Source: Saprospiraceae bacterium (GTDB taxonomy: Bacteria > Bacteroidota > Bacteroidia > Chitinophagales > Saprospiraceae). From it: DNA of 64,000 bases. Within the stretch, counting starts at the first letter, position 1, and the number at the start of each line of letters is the position of its first letter. The notes under the pieces are model-generated. The model had not been told where the DNA came from. It saw only the letters and a list, made by a program, of their open reading frames with translations, and searched no databases. The stretch covers positions 124,001 through 188,000 of the forward strand of contig JADKCC010000015.1 of NCBI GenBank assembly GCA_016714785.1, read 5' to 3'. This document shows positions 7,028 through 16,432 of this stretch, piece by piece. The position numbers and the translations under genes were made by a program.

Positions 7028-9510
7028 ATTGGTAAATTTACTCCATCATTTTTTGCCAAATAACTCATGGCAGCTGTTGGATATTGACCAGGGCTTACTC
7101 TACCTCCTACGAATATATCCAGATCACCGTCATTGTCGATATCATTCAATGCTATACAAGAGCCACTAGCTAATATTGAAGGCATTCCATTCTGAACCTT
7201 TTTGAAATTACCTTTTCCATCATTAATATATAGTCTATCTTGGTAGTTGGGTGACTGATTTTGAAATTCATTTCCGCCACTTACCACTATTAAATCTAAG
7301 TCTTTGTCACCATCAAAATCTGCAAATATACTAGCAACATCTTCGTAAATTTTATCTGATTCTAAATCAGGATTTTCTACTTTTTGAAATTGACCATTTT
7401 CTTTTTGGAGATAAATTTTTCCTGCAAACCCAGTAGCTCCGCCTAAAAATATATCATCCAAGCCATCACCATTTATATCACCTGAACAAGCTGCAGGTCC
7501 TTCATTGGAGTATTTTCTATGTAATAATGGTTCTCTTTTGAAATCTATATATTCATTTTCAATATGAACCATATCTGGTTTTATCATTGCATTGTTAGAC
7601 TCAAAGTAGAAACTTGGATTAACCAATTTTTTTGTGTTTTTACTTTGATCGGAGTAGTTTACAATATTGACTGTATTTACTTTGATATCACTCAATATTT
7701 GTGTTTTGCCTTGCGGCCAATATACTTTCGCCGATTTTATACTATTGGCAGTACCCAATCCAAAATGTGCAAATCTTTCTACGGATGACAAAAATCCTTT
7801 AGCAGGATAGTAATGAAAAACTTGTAGGTTGTCATTATTATCTATAATTTCTACTTTTGCTCCATACGCTGATTTTCCTGATTCATTTTTAAGATCAAAT
7901 CTCACAAAGTTATTTTTTCTACTTTGTGCACCGTTATTTTTTAGGATAAAAGGTGTTGCATCTATATTATTGATGACTAAGTCTAAATAGCCATCATTGT
8001 CTAAGTCCGCATAAGCTGCACCATTAGAAAATTCTGCTGGACTTGGATCCCACACATTTGAAACATCGGCAAAATTTAGGTTGCCTTTATTCATAAAGAA
8101 ATATGACTTTGTTTTATGTACTGGAATACTGCTTAGGAACTTAGCAAAGTTTAATTCATTTTTTGGTGTCGCTTTAAATATAGAATCTTGGGTATATCGC
8201 ACATAATCATTGTCTGTAGTACTTCTTCTAAAGCCATTTGTGACAAAAACATCTTTTTTACCATCATTATTATAATCAGCCATTAAAACACTCCAGCTCC
8301 AGTCTGTGTGGGCCATACCTGTCATCATACCAATATCGCTAAATGATCCATCACAATTGTTGATTTGCAAGGTGTTTTTAATAAATTGTGAAGCAAATCC
8401 AAATTTTTTTGTCAATAAATACTTGTCATAATTATACTCTGATCCGTGCATTTTCTGCCTTTCATTATCCTGCGGAAACATATCCAGTGTCATTAAGTCT
8501 ATACAACCGTCGTTATTGATATCTGCATAGTCAGAGCCCATGGATGAAAAAGAAGTATGATTGAAATATTCTGAAAACTTTTCAGTGAATGTGCCATTAC
8601 CATTATTGATGTACAAATAATCTGGCTTTACATAGTCATTACATACATATATATCTAAAAAATTATCATCGTTAAAGTCTCCAACCAAAGCACTTAGTCC
8701 GAATGCTTCATTAATGATACCACTTTTCTCTGTGACATTAATGAATTTGCTACCAGTATTCTCAAACAATTTGTCTGTTACAAACTCTAGATTTGAAGAT
8801 AGCGCTGCTTCCAATTGACCATCTTTTCCATTTTTAGCGTTCAAGTTATTACTTTCTTTTGGGCTTAAAGGATGATTTAAAAGATACATATCCAAATCTC
8901 CATCGTTATCATAATCAAAGAAATAGGACTGTGTGCTATAGCTCATATCCGCTAACCCATATTTCTCAGCACTTTCTGTAAAGGTAGAATTGCCATTATT
9001 AATATAGAGAAGGTTTTTTCTATATTTATCTTCGTAAAATCCTGATAGGCATATATAGATATCTAGAAAACCATCTCCGTTGATATCAACCATATTTACT
9101 CCAGTTTTGTATGCCTGAGTATAGTTTAAGCCCGCAGATTCTGTAATATCTTTAAATTTAAAATTACCTTGATTTAGATATAACCTGCAAAATAATTGGT
9201 TGGCACCAAATAAAATATCTTGTAAACCGTCATTGTTTATATCACCTATGGCTACACCACTTCCATTATACATATATGCAAAGCTGCGATAGTTTTGATT
9301 ATTATCTTCCATCAATGCGTTCGCAAAATTTATTCCGGTTGTCTCTGGGCTGAGAAGTGAGAAAAGTTCTGTTTCTAAAGAGATATCTTTTCCATCATTA
9401 CTTTCGTTTAATACCACATCTCGCACTTCAACTTCTTGTTTTTTTGAACATGAAGAAAAGAATAAGAAACAAAAAATATATACAAAATAAGATTTAGGCT
9501 GATATGTCAT
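7024..9510 (-). CDS. VCBS/FG-GAP and ASPIC/UnbV-domain lipoprotein, N-terminal part of a frameshifted gene
   Basis: The protein is 828 aa up to the premature stop. It starts with a lipoprotein signal peptide (FCFLFFSSC, lipid-attachment Cys at about 22). Many FG-GAP/VCBS repeats of the form DINNDGLQDILFGAN follow, about every 50-60 residues, and then an ASPIC/UnbV domain at about 540-625 (FVRFDLKNESGKSAYGAKVEI... HFGLGTANSIKSAKVYWP). Such proteins are predicted beta-propeller surface lipoproteins, often linked to polymer uptake loci, but no SusC/SusD pair is visible here. The frame ends LAKNDGVNLPM, where the family continues DGGKFTNVTPEW; that continuation is present one base out of frame. 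Confidence 0.85.
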   Translation of the reverse strand: MTYQPKSYFVYIFCFLFFSSCSKKQEVEVRDVVLNESNDGKDISLETELFSLLSPETTGINFANALMEDNNQNYRSFAYMYNGSGVAIGDINNDGLQDILFGANQLFCRLYLNQGNFKFKDITESAGLNYTQAYKTGVNMVDINGDGFLDIYICLSGFYEDKYRKNLLYINNGNSTFTESAEKYGLADMSYSTQSYFFDYDNDGDLDMYLLNHPLSPKESNNLNAKNGKDGQLEAALSSNLEFVTDKLFENTGSKFINVTEKSGIINEAFGLSALVGDFNDDNFLDIYVCNDYVKPDYLYINNGNGTFTEKFSEYFNHTSFSSMGSDYADINNDGCIDLMTLDMFPQDNERQKMHGSEYNYDKYLLTKKFGFASQFIKNTLQINNCDGSFSDIGMMTGMAHTDWSWSVLMADYNNDGKKDVFVTNGFRRSTTDNDYVRYTQDSIFKATPKNELNFAKFLSSIPVHKTKSYFFMNKGNLNFADVSNVWDPSPAEFSNGAAYADLDNDGYLDLVINNIDATPFILKNNGAQSRKNNFVRFDLKNESGKSAYGAKVEIIDNNDNLQVFHYYPAKGFLSSVERFAHFGLGTANSIKSAKVYWPQGKTQILSDIKVNTVNIVNYSDQSKNTKKLVNPSFYFESNNAMIKPDMVHIENEYIDFKREPLLHRKYSNEGPAACSGDINGDGLDDIFLGGATGFAGKIYLQKENGQFQKVENPDLESDKIYEDVASIFADFDGDKDLDLIVVSGGNEFQNQSPNYQDRLYINDGKGNFKKVQNGMPSILASGSCIALNDIDNDGDLDIFVGGRVSPGQYPTAAMSYLAKNDGVNLPM

Positions 9511-9723
9511 ATTTTACAAGATCGGTGCTAATGTGATGTTCAAAATCGAAAACTACTGCAAATATAAATACTAATAGTAAATTAAATAGTATTAAAATTC
9601 TATTTTAAATGGGATGCTTAATGTTGTTGCTAGTCTTAACTGATTTAATGTAAAATTAAATATTTTCTAGTTATTATTTTACTAGACTATTTTAACATTA
9701 TTAAACAAACGGAACTAAATATC

Positions 9724-9957
9724 TTAGAGTTTTATCCTTTCTTTTAAATTCTGTACAAAGTCAGGAGTTACAGATGGTCTTTTGACATTATTTTTTACAA
9801 ATTCTCTGAAGTCTTTTTCATTATTATAAATTTTACTGCTCCGAGCATCATTTTCCATAAATTGGATTAGGTTTGCTTGGTCATCTTTTGGTAGTTCGTT
9901 ATCAAGAAATAAATTGATTTGATGTCTTAATGTTTTTACGGAGGCAAAACTACTCAT
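9724..9957 (-). CDS. Small anti-sigma-factor-like protein
   Basis: This 77-aa protein is encoded 38 nt after the ECF sigma gene on the same strand. The pattern LRHQINLFLDNELPKDDQANLIQFMEND followed by FREFVKNN...FVQNLKERI follows the small anti-sigma proteins that often sit behind RpoE-like sigma genes in Bacteroidota (I..yLD.EL...l..hl). The usual zinc-binding His and Cys positions (HxxxCxxC) are not present: the corresponding stretch is FMENDARSSKIY. Its role as a soluble regulator of the neighbouring sigma factor is inferred from size, position and pattern. Confidence 0.6.
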   Translation of the reverse strand: MSSFASVKTLRHQINLFLDNELPKDDQANLIQFMENDARSSKIYNNEKDFREFVKNNVKRPSVTPDFVQNLKERIKL

Positions 9958-9995
9958 ATTTATATCTTTTCTATTTTTTTAAATTCAAATATTTA

Positions 9996-10595
9996 TTATT
10001 CTTCTTCACTCTCATATTCTCCCCTACGCAAACCACGTATATCCTTATATCCAAGATTGGTGGCATATTGCTTTAATTTCTCTTTGAGCATATTTCTAGC
10101 TCTGAATAGCCTAGATCTTACTGTCCCAATGGGCAATTCAATGGTTTTGGCTATCTCATCATAAGAAAAATTCTCAATATCACACAATAGGATAACTTCT
10201 CTAAACTCTTCAGGAAGGGATCTAAGTGCCATTGTCACTTCATCTCCCATTGTATTGTCAAAAATCTCTTCTCGGAGATCATTGTACGAAGCACTATTTG
10301 GTTGTTCTCCTTCCCTAATGCTTATCAAATCATCCAAATCCACTTTAGTTGGACGCCTTACCTTTTTTCGGTATTCATTAATATAAGCATTCTTAAGAAT
10401 TTTAAACAACCAAGCTTTGGCATTAGTTCCCGAATCGTAATTTTCTATAAATTTATGTGCTTTTAAATACGTTTCCTGGACTAAATCGTCAGCATCTTCT
10501 TCATTATAAGTTAAGTGATAGGCAAACGTCTTTAATGCATCCATGTGCGGAAACAATTCTGATTCAAATATTTGTTGACTTTTGGATTTTGCCAC
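9996..10595 (-). CDS. ECF RNA polymerase sigma factor (sigma-70 family, RpoE-like)
   Basis: This 199-aa protein has sigma region 2 at about residues 15-80 (FAYHLTYNEEDADDLVQETYLKAHKF, then AKAWLFKILKNAYINEYRK). Region 4 lies at about 125-178 (LPEEFREVILLCDIENFSYDEIAKTIELPIGTV, then RSRLFRARNMLKEKL). Between them is a short linker, and there is no region 1.1 or 3, as expected for ECF factors. It would direct RNA polymerase to a stress or envelope regulon. The downstream small protein probably controls it. A TACTTTTG element on the minus strand about 20-30 nt upstream of the start could be its promoter -7 region. Confidence 0.9.
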   Translation of the reverse strand: MAKSKSQQIFESELFPHMDALKTFAYHLTYNEEDADDLVQETYLKAHKFIENYDSGTNAKAWLFKILKNAYINEYRKKVRRPTKVDLDDLISIREGEQPNSASYNDLREEIFDNTMGDEVTMALRSLPEEFREVILLCDIENFSYDEIAKTIELPIGTVRSRLFRARNMLKEKLKQYATNLGYKDIRGLRRGEYESEEE

Positions 10596-10878
10596 CCTTT
10601 ACGCTTTAGGTTGCAAAAGTATATTTTTTTGACCGAAGGAGAAAAAGTTATATCTATTTAATTCTAAAACACATTAATTTATTCCAAAATTTTGAAAACA
10701 ATTCAAATGTACTTCAAGATTTAGTGCTAAAATAGTTTACGAAACGCAGTTGTTCCGAAGTTAAGTCAAAAAATAGCGCGAATTCAATAGTAACCCGCCT
10801 ATGACAGAGTTAGATTTTAAAGAGATTTTAGGATGTAATGGGGAAAGTCACTTTAAAAATTTTGATATATGACCATAA

Positions 10879-10920
10879 ATAAAAAAGCGATGTGAATATC
10901 AATCCAAATCGCCTTTTTAT
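10879..10920 (-). terminator. Rho-independent-type terminator downstream of frr
   Basis: Arms 10881-10891 (AAAAAAGCGAT) and 10908-10918 (ATCGCCTTTTT) pair with one mismatch around a 16-nt loop. Read on the minus strand it ends in a run of T, about 40 nt after the frr stop codon. The rest of the 360-nt gap (10596-10955) shows nothing else I can support. Confidence 0.6.
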
Positions 10921-10955
10921 CTATAAATTAGCCAAACCTTTTTATATTAAAGGTT

Positions 10956-11519
10956 TTACACCGTCATAATATCTTTTTCCTTGACTTCCAGCATTTTATC
11001 AATTTTGGACATATATGTATCAATGGTTTTTTGTACTTCATCTTCTTTGCGTTTACCCATATCTTCAGGAAAACCATCTTTGACACTTTTTTTGATATAA
11101 TCCATGATTTTATGCCTATGTGCTCGTATGCCTACACGAGATTCTTCACCAGCTTGTTTGGCTTGTTTTACCATTGATATTCTGCGGTCTTCACTCATTG
11201 GAGGAATCATAAGTCTCACTACTTCCCCATCATTCATAGGAGTGATACCTAGATTGGCTTCAAATATCGCTCTTTCTATCGCTGCGAGCATTTTCTTCTC
11301 CCATGGTTGTATGCTAATAGTTCTGGCATCTGGTGCAGATACATTCGCTACTTGCGATAGTGGTGTAGGCGCACCATAATATTCTACCATCAAGCCATTG
11401 AGCATAGCTGGCGATGCCTTTCCTGCCCTGATCTTATTGAGTTCAAAAGCTAAATGTTCTATTGCTTTATCAAAATGCTCTATGGTTAATTGTATCTGTA
11501 ATTCGATTTCTTCGATCAT
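10956..11519 (-). CDS. frr: Ribosome recycling factor
   Basis: The 187-aa length is that of RRF. Family signatures are visible: HLAFELNKIRAGKASPAML near the N-terminus, YYGAPTPLSQVANVSAPDART, EANLGITPMNDGEVVRLMIPP, and the C-terminal helix RKEDEVQKTIDTYMSKID. With EF-G it splits post-termination ribosomes in the cytoplasm. In many bacteria pyrH precedes frr, but here the gene upstream on the same strand is a zinc metallopeptidase. A terminator follows about 40 nt downstream. Confidence 0.97.
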   Translation of the reverse strand: MIEEIELQIQLTIEHFDKAIEHLAFELNKIRAGKASPAMLNGLMVEYYGAPTPLSQVANVSAPDARTISIQPWEKKMLAAIERAIFEANLGITPMNDGEVVRLMIPPMSEDRRISMVKQAKQAGEESRVGIRAHRHKIMDYIKKSVKDGFPEDMGKRKEDEVQKTIDTYMSKIDKMLEVKEKDIMTV

Positions 11520-11563
11520 GATTGATTATAAATTTGGAGTGCAAAAATAATGGGTTTTACCAT

Positions 11564-12259
11564 TTAATCATTATTGTTGCCCATGAATCTTAACAAAAAG
11601 TATAAAAACATGACCAAAGCTCCCAATGCTGCTGAAACATAAGTCATGGCTGCCCACCATAGTGCATCCTTGGCACCATCATGTTCAGCTCCTTGCATAT
11701 ATCCTGAATCATCCAGCCATGCTAAAGCTCTATTGGATGCATCAAATTCTACAGGCAAAGTCACCAAACTAAATAATGCTGTTGCGCCAAAAGTTGCAAC
11801 TAAAATAAGCATGATCGTGCCACCTAATGCAGTTCCCAAACCTAGCATTGCCCCCATAAATAAAAATTGTTGAATATTACTGCTAAACTGTACTACAGGT
11901 ACTAATTTTGAACGCAATTGTAGCATACTATATGCTTGAGCATGTTGTACTGCATGACCTACCTCGTGTGAGCTTACTGCAGCAGAAGCTATTGACCTAC
12001 CATTAAATACATCGGGTGAAAGGGCTACTGTTTTTGTAGAAGGATTGTAATGATCAGACAAAAAACCTTGACCCATGACTACTTGTACATCATGGATCCC
12101 ATAATGTCTAAGCATATCTTGTGCTACCTCTTGTCCGCTTTTACCATTTCTTGTTGCTATTTTACTATAATGAGCAAACTTTGATTTCAGACGACCACCA
12201 ATGATCATCCCAATGACAGAAAAAACCCCGAAAACAATATAATATCCTATGTCTATCAT
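11564..12259 (-). CDS. Membrane zinc metallopeptidase (YugP/COG2738 type)
   Basis: This 231-aa membrane protein has an N-terminal helix (IGYYIVFGVFSVIGMIIGG). A soluble part contains the zinc motif HEVGH (in SSHEVGHAVQHAQAY, residues about 99-113), which is the HExxH of a gluzincin/zincin-type peptidase. C-terminal helices follow (FLFMGAMLGLGTALGGTIMLIL, and the last about 25 residues). Segments such as FNGRSIASAAVSSHEVGH and LPVEFDASNRALAWL match the YugP family. It is probably an inner-membrane protease; its substrates are not known. It lies 44 nt upstream of frr and may share a transcript with it. Confidence 0.85.
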   Translation of the reverse strand: MIDIGYYIVFGVFSVIGMIIGGRLKSKFAHYSKIATRNGKSGQEVAQDMLRHYGIHDVQVVMGQGFLSDHYNPSTKTVALSPDVFNGRSIASAAVSSHEVGHAVQHAQAYSMLQLRSKLVPVVQFSSNIQQFLFMGAMLGLGTALGGTIMLILVATFGATALFSLVTLPVEFDASNRALAWLDDSGYMQGAEHDGAKDALWWAAMTYVSAALGALVMFLYFLLRFMGNNND

Positions 12260-12387
12260 TTTTTAAATTTTGTTTTTATTGAAATTATCATTATAACTTT
12301 AAGACTATATGAAAAGTTTCAAGTCACATAAAATTTTACACTAACTCTTTATTAATCTTAAGTTCTTTTGAACAGATGATCTCTTTT

Positions 12388-13668
12388 TCAATTGATCATT
12401 TCAAACCCTGTATAAGCTTGCAATGCCTTAGGCATCTTGATACCATCAGCAGTTTGATGGTTTTCTAGAAGTGTCGCTACTATCCTTGCAAGTGCCAATG
12501 CACTACCATTCAGGGTATGTGCCAATCTAGTTTTGCCATCATCATCTCTGAATCTTAACTTCATTCTATTAGATTGGAAAGTCTCAAAATTAGATACAGA
12601 GCTTACTTCTAGCCATCTACCTTGAGCTGCTGACCAAGTTTCAAAATCAAACGTTAATGCTGAATTAAAACTCATATCTCCACCACACAATCTAAGTATT
12701 CTATATGGCAATTCTAATTTTTCTAAAAGCCCCTCAACGTGGGCTAGCATTTGCATCAATACGTCATAAGAATTGTCTGGATGTTCTAATCTAACAAGTT
12801 CTATTTTATCAAATTGGTGCAATCTGTTTAGTCCCTTAACATCTGAGCCATAAGAACCAGCTTCACGTCTAAAGCATGGAGTATATCCGGTCATTTTGAT
12901 GGGGAAGTCAGTTTTTTGAAGAATAGTATCTCTATACAAATTGGTAAGTGGCACTTCTGCTGTTGGAATTAAATAAAAATCATCCTTTTCACAATGATAC
13001 ATTTGACCTTCTTTATCTGGCAATTGACCTGTGGCTCGAGCTGATTCTTTATTAACCATCAATGGTGGCTGCACTTCTTGATATCCAGCAGCAGTCGCTT
13101 CATCCAAGAAGAAATTGATCAGTGCTCTCTGTAATCTAGCTCCTTTACCTTTATACACTGGAAATCCTGATCCGGTAAGAGTTACACCATCCTTAAAACT
13201 GATAAGATTGTATTTTTCAGCCAATTCCCAATGAGGTAAAGCACCTTCGATTAATTCGGGCATGGGTCCTGCCCAAGCTTTAAATACTTCATTGTCTTCT
13301 GCTTTACTTCCTTCAGGAACAGAGTCGTGCGGCAAGTTTGGCAATTGGATAATCATTTCTTCCAAAAGATCTTTACTTTCTTTTAGAGCAATTTCGAGCA
13401 TTTTGCTTTCTTCTTTTATCGAACCTACTTCTCCCTTTAATGCATTTGCCTCTGTTGTTTTGCCAGATTTGAACAATTGCCCTATTTCATCTGATAATTT
13501 ATTGGTTTTAGCCAATAAAATGTCCAATGATGTTTGTGTTGCTTTTCTATTATCATCTTCCAAAATGATTTTTTCAACCAGCGCTAATTGCTCATTCGAA
13601 ACATTTTTTTTCTTTAATCCAGCAATTACTCTTTCTTTTTCCTCTCTTATTACACCTATTTCTAACAT
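12388..13668 (-). CDS. serS: Seryl-tRNA synthetase
   Basis: The protein is 426 aa, a normal length for SerRS. The N-terminal coiled-coil tRNA-binding arm (about 1-110) is followed by the class II catalytic core: motif 2 is seen in CFRREAGSYGSDVKGLNRLHQF and motif 3 in LNGSALALARIVATLLENHQ. Other SerRS signatures are TAEVPLTNLYRD and LPYRILRLCGGDMSFNSA. It charges tRNA-Ser and tRNA-Sec with serine. It is divergent from rho, and the 13669-13912 gap holds promoter-like elements for both directions. Confidence 0.97.
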   Translation of the reverse strand: MLEIGVIREEKERVIAGLKKKNVSNEQLALVEKIILEDDNRKATQTSLDILLAKTNKLSDEIGQLFKSGKTTEANALKGEVGSIKEESKMLEIALKESKDLLEEMIIQLPNLPHDSVPEGSKAEDNEVFKAWAGPMPELIEGALPHWELAEKYNLISFKDGVTLTGSGFPVYKGKGARLQRALINFFLDEATAAGYQEVQPPLMVNKESARATGQLPDKEGQMYHCEKDDFYLIPTAEVPLTNLYRDTILQKTDFPIKMTGYTPCFRREAGSYGSDVKGLNRLHQFDKIELVRLEHPDNSYDVLMQMLAHVEGLLEKLELPYRILRLCGGDMSFNSALTFDFETWSAAQGRWLEVSSVSNFETFQSNRMKLRFRDDDGKTRLAHTLNGSALALARIVATLLENHQTADGIKMPKALQAYTGFEMIN

Positions 13669-13736
13669 ATTTTAGCATATTTTGCCCATAAAAGGCCTTT
13701 AAAATAATAAAATTAAAATTTTTCGCAAAGATAGTA

Positions 13737-13767
13737 TTTTGATTGTCAAAAATTATATCTATTTTTG
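13737..13767 (+). promoter_or_regulatory. Predicted rho promoter (Bacteroidota type)
   Basis: TTTTG at 13737-13741 and TATTTTTG at 13760-13767 are separated by 18 nt, close to the Bacteroidota consensus TTTG-N19/20-TAnnTTTG. It would give a leader of about 140 nt before rho. On the other strand, TATCTTTG (complement of 13725-13732) could be the -7 element for serS, but its -33 partner is unclear. Confidence 0.5.
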
Positions 13768-13912
13768 CACTTTCATATTTTTCATAAACTGTCAATCGAC
13801 AGAAAAAACTTTCAATTATTATTTCTTTACCATTTTAGGAGCATTCCTAAGTTAGTTTTGAATTGATTCATTAAAATAACCTATTTATTTTCATCCAGAA
13901 TTATAACATCGC

Positions 13913-15757
13913 ATGTACGACATTTTGCAGTTAAATGATATGCTAGTTCCTGAGCTTAAGGATTTGGCAGAAAAACTAGAATTAAAAAATACAAAAAAAT
14001 TAAGCAAACAGGAGTTGATATATAAAATTTTAGACCAGCAAGCCATTATGGTCAAGAAAGAACCTGTAGTGGTGCCAAATGTGGTTGAACCCGTGGTAGA
14101 AGAAAAGGAAGTGAAAAAGCGTGGTAGGAAGCCAGCTAGTGCCATAATGATCAAGGAACACGCTGAGGTAATAGAAGATGATGAAATCATAGTGCCTGTT
14201 CTGAAGGAGAGTACTATACCAGCTGACGTAGCCAAAACAAAGGAAATCCAAGAGCCTAAGGAACTTCCAGTGGAAAACAATAAGCGTGGAAGAGCTAGAG
14301 TTGTAAAAGCGCCTGAAAAAGTAGGTTTTACTCCAATAGATACAGAAAAGAAAGAAGTTTTAGAAGATGTAAAGGATGTAAAGACCGAAGTTCAGCCCAT
14401 TGAAAGAGTGCCTTTAGATAAGTTGCCAAATAGACCACCAAGATATGATCAAAGACCGCCTCGTCCTGTTTATGGTAATCAAGGGAATCAACAACAGAAT
14501 CCTAATCAAGGGACTAACCCAAATCCAAATCAACAAAATGCTCCAGCGCCTTCCAATCACCAGCAAGCTGAATATAGAAGACCTGCGCCGGTGCCACAAC
14601 CTATCGTCGTAGAAACACCCAAATTTATTCCTGATTTGGATGGCGTAATAGATAGTGAAGGAATTTTGGAGTTAATGGTTGATGGTTATGGTTTTTTGAG
14701 ATCATCTGATTATAATTATTTGTCATCACCTGATGATATTTATGTATCACCTTCTCAGATAAAGCTCTTTGGGCTTAAGACAGGTGATAGTGTTTTTGGT
14801 TCAATCAGGCCACCGAAGGAAGGCGAAAAATATTTTGCTTTATTAAAGGTACATAGTATCAATGGCTTAGATCCTTTGAAATTGAAAGAAAGAGTGCCAT
14901 TTGACTACCTTACTCCTTTGTTTCCAAATGAAAAATTTAAGTTGTCTTCTCATCCTTTAGGTAAAGATTATGGCAATAGAATGATAGATTTGTTTACGCC
15001 TATAGGCAAAGGACAAAGAGGTCTGATCGTGGCGCAGCCCAAGACTGGTAAAACATTTTTATTAAAGGATGTCGCCAATGCTATAGCAAACAATCACCCT
15101 GAATGTTATCTTATAGTACTCTTGATAGATGAAAGGCCAGAAGAAGTCACAGATATGCGTCGCAGTGTAAATGCGGAAGTTATTGCTAGTACATTTGATG
15201 AGCCTGCTGAAAATCATGTAAGAGTAGCAGGAATCGTTTTGGAGAAAGCAAAAAGATTGGTTGAAAGTGGACATGATGTAGTGGTATTATTAGATTCTAT
15301 TACAAGATTGGCTAGGGCTTACAATACCGTAGCTCCTACAAGTGGTAGAGTATTGTCAGGTGGTGTCGAATCTAATGCATTGCACAAACCGAAAAAATTC
15401 TTTGGTGCAGCGAGAAATATTGAAGATGGAGGATCATTGACTATTCTTGCCACAGCATTGATCGATACAGGTTCCAAGATGGATGAAGTCATCTTTGAAG
15501 AATTTAAAGGTACAGGTAACATGGAGTTACAGCTTGATAGATCTTTGGCCAACAAACGTATGTATCCAGCCATAGATATAACCAAGTCTAGTACAAGACG
15601 AGAAGAGCTGTTACTTCCAGAGAGTATTCTCCCTAAATTATTTGTGCTTCGTAACCATTTGGCAGATATGAAACCTGATGAAGCCATGGATTTTATTAAA
15701 AAACACATGTCTGGTACAAAAAGTAATGATGAATTTATCATTTCTATGAACAGTTAG
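13913..15757 (+). CDS. rho: Transcription termination factor Rho with N-terminal insertion
   Basis: This 614-aa Rho starts at ATG 13913 with the Rho_N helical domain (DMLVPELKDLAEKLELKNTKKLSKQELIYKI). A charged and then Pro/Gln/Asn-rich insertion fills about residues 45-235. The cold-shock-like RNA-binding domain follows (GILELMVDGYGFLRSSDYNYL), then the RecA-like motor with Walker A AQPKTGKT near residue 375, Walker B VVVLLDSITRLARAY, and the Q/R-loop region SGRVLSGGVESNALHKPKKFFGAARN. It is a hexameric RNA translocase that ends transcription. The long disordered insertion is usual for Bacteroidota Rho and about 190 aa longer than in E. coli. Confidence 0.97.
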   Translation: MYDILQLNDMLVPELKDLAEKLELKNTKKLSKQELIYKILDQQAIMVKKEPVVVPNVVEPVVEEKEVKKRGRKPASAIMIKEHAEVIEDDEIIVPVLKESTIPADVAKTKEIQEPKELPVENNKRGRARVVKAPEKVGFTPIDTEKKEVLEDVKDVKTEVQPIERVPLDKLPNRPPRYDQRPPRPVYGNQGNQQQNPNQGTNPNPNQQNAPAPSNHQQAEYRRPAPVPQPIVVETPKFIPDLDGVIDSEGILELMVDGYGFLRSSDYNYLSSPDDIYVSPSQIKLFGLKTGDSVFGSIRPPKEGEKYFALLKVHSINGLDPLKLKERVPFDYLTPLFPNEKFKLSSHPLGKDYGNRMIDLFTPIGKGQRGLIVAQPKTGKTFLLKDVANAIANNHPECYLIVLLIDERPEEVTDMRRSVNAEVIASTFDEPAENHVRVAGIVLEKAKRLVESGHDVVVLLDSITRLARAYNTVAPTSGRVLSGGVESNALHKPKKFFGAARNIEDGGSLTILATALIDTGSKMDEVIFEEFKGTGNMELQLDRSLANKRMYPAIDITKSSTRREELLLPESILPKLFVLRNHLADMKPDEAMDFIKKHMSGTKSNDEFIISMNS

Positions 15758-16074
15758 CATTAATGTTTTAAATCTATTTGTTTAGCAATAGGAGTCATTT
15801 ATGACCATTTAAAGAGTTAATGCTACGAGTTTGGTATTTTGTTTAGCTGGATTTTTCCAAATTTAAGCATACTCATACAAAAAAAATATCATTGGAAAGT
15901 GGTTAATGAGCAAACACAGCCCTATAGCATTGTATTTTGTTGGTTACACCTAAAGTTAACTGGTAGCAAAATATTATGTTTTTAAAAGATACATTCGTCA
16001 ATGCTGTAAAAGCTAAAATTTTCGCAATTAAGCTTTTCTTTTTATTATGAGTGAGTGTAATTAGTAATTTAAAA

Positions 16075-16107
16075 TTTTGTTTAATTAAATATTTTAATTT
16101 ACCTTTG
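16075..16107 (+). promoter_or_regulatory. Predicted rpmH promoter (Bacteroidota type)
   Basis: TTTTG at 16075-16079, a 20-nt spacer and TACCTTTG at 16100-16107 match the TTTG-N19/20-TAnnTTTG consensus very well. Transcription would start near 16114, about 80 nt before the rpmH ATG. Apart from this, the 436-nt gap after rho (15758-16193) shows nothing I can support. Confidence 0.65.
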
Positions 16108-16193
16108 CGGCTCTTTTTAAATTTCCTAAATGTTTTAGGTTTTTTTATCAGAATTTAGAATTGTTTTATAATATAATATAGTCATCAGATACA

Positions 16194-16349
16194 ATGAAAC
16201 GTACATATCAACCATCCAAAAGAAAAAGAGTCAATAAACACGGATTTAGATCCAGAATGGCTACTAAAAACGGCAGAAGAGTCCTTGCTAAGAGAAGAGC
16301 TAGAGGCAGATACAAATTGACCGTTTCTGACGAGAAAGGTGTAAAATAA
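16194..16349 (+). CDS. rpmH: 50S ribosomal protein L34
   Basis: This is a short 51-codon gene from ATG 16194 to TAA 16347-16349. The product begins MKRTYQPSKRKRVNKHGFRS and continues RMATKNGRRVLAKRRARGR, the hallmark sequence of L34, a small basic protein of the large ribosomal subunit. The C-terminus has a short extension (YKLTVSDEKGVK) of the kind seen in Bacteroidota. In most bacteria rnpA follows directly; here it lies about 2.4 kb further on. A good promoter lies upstream and a hairpin at 16394 follows. Confidence 0.97.
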   Translation: MKRTYQPSKRKRVNKHGFRSRMATKNGRRVLAKRRARGRYKLTVSDEKGVK

Positions 16350-16393
16350 TCGCTTTTAAGTAAGAATAAAAGGTATTCGTTTTACCAAATTGT

Positions 16394-16432
16394 AAATTCT
16401 GAATGATGTAATTTTAGCAACATTCAGAATTT
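16394..16432 (+). terminator. Hairpin terminator after rpmH
   Basis: AAATTCTGAATG (16394-16405) and CATTCAGAATTT (16421-16432) form a perfect 12-bp stem with a 15-nt loop, followed by an AT-rich, T-rich tail. It lies 45 nt after the rpmH stop codon and is probably its terminator. Confidence 0.6.

Noticed and set aside
7024..7060. Programmed ribosomal frameshift in the VCBS gene
   Set aside because: There is no slippery heptamer or downstream stem-loop at the junction; a simple one-base deletion explains it.
13262..13675. 137-codon frame on the opposite strand of serS
   Set aside because: It is antisense to a well-conserved gene, and Ser/Leu/Phe-rich as expected from a shadow frame.
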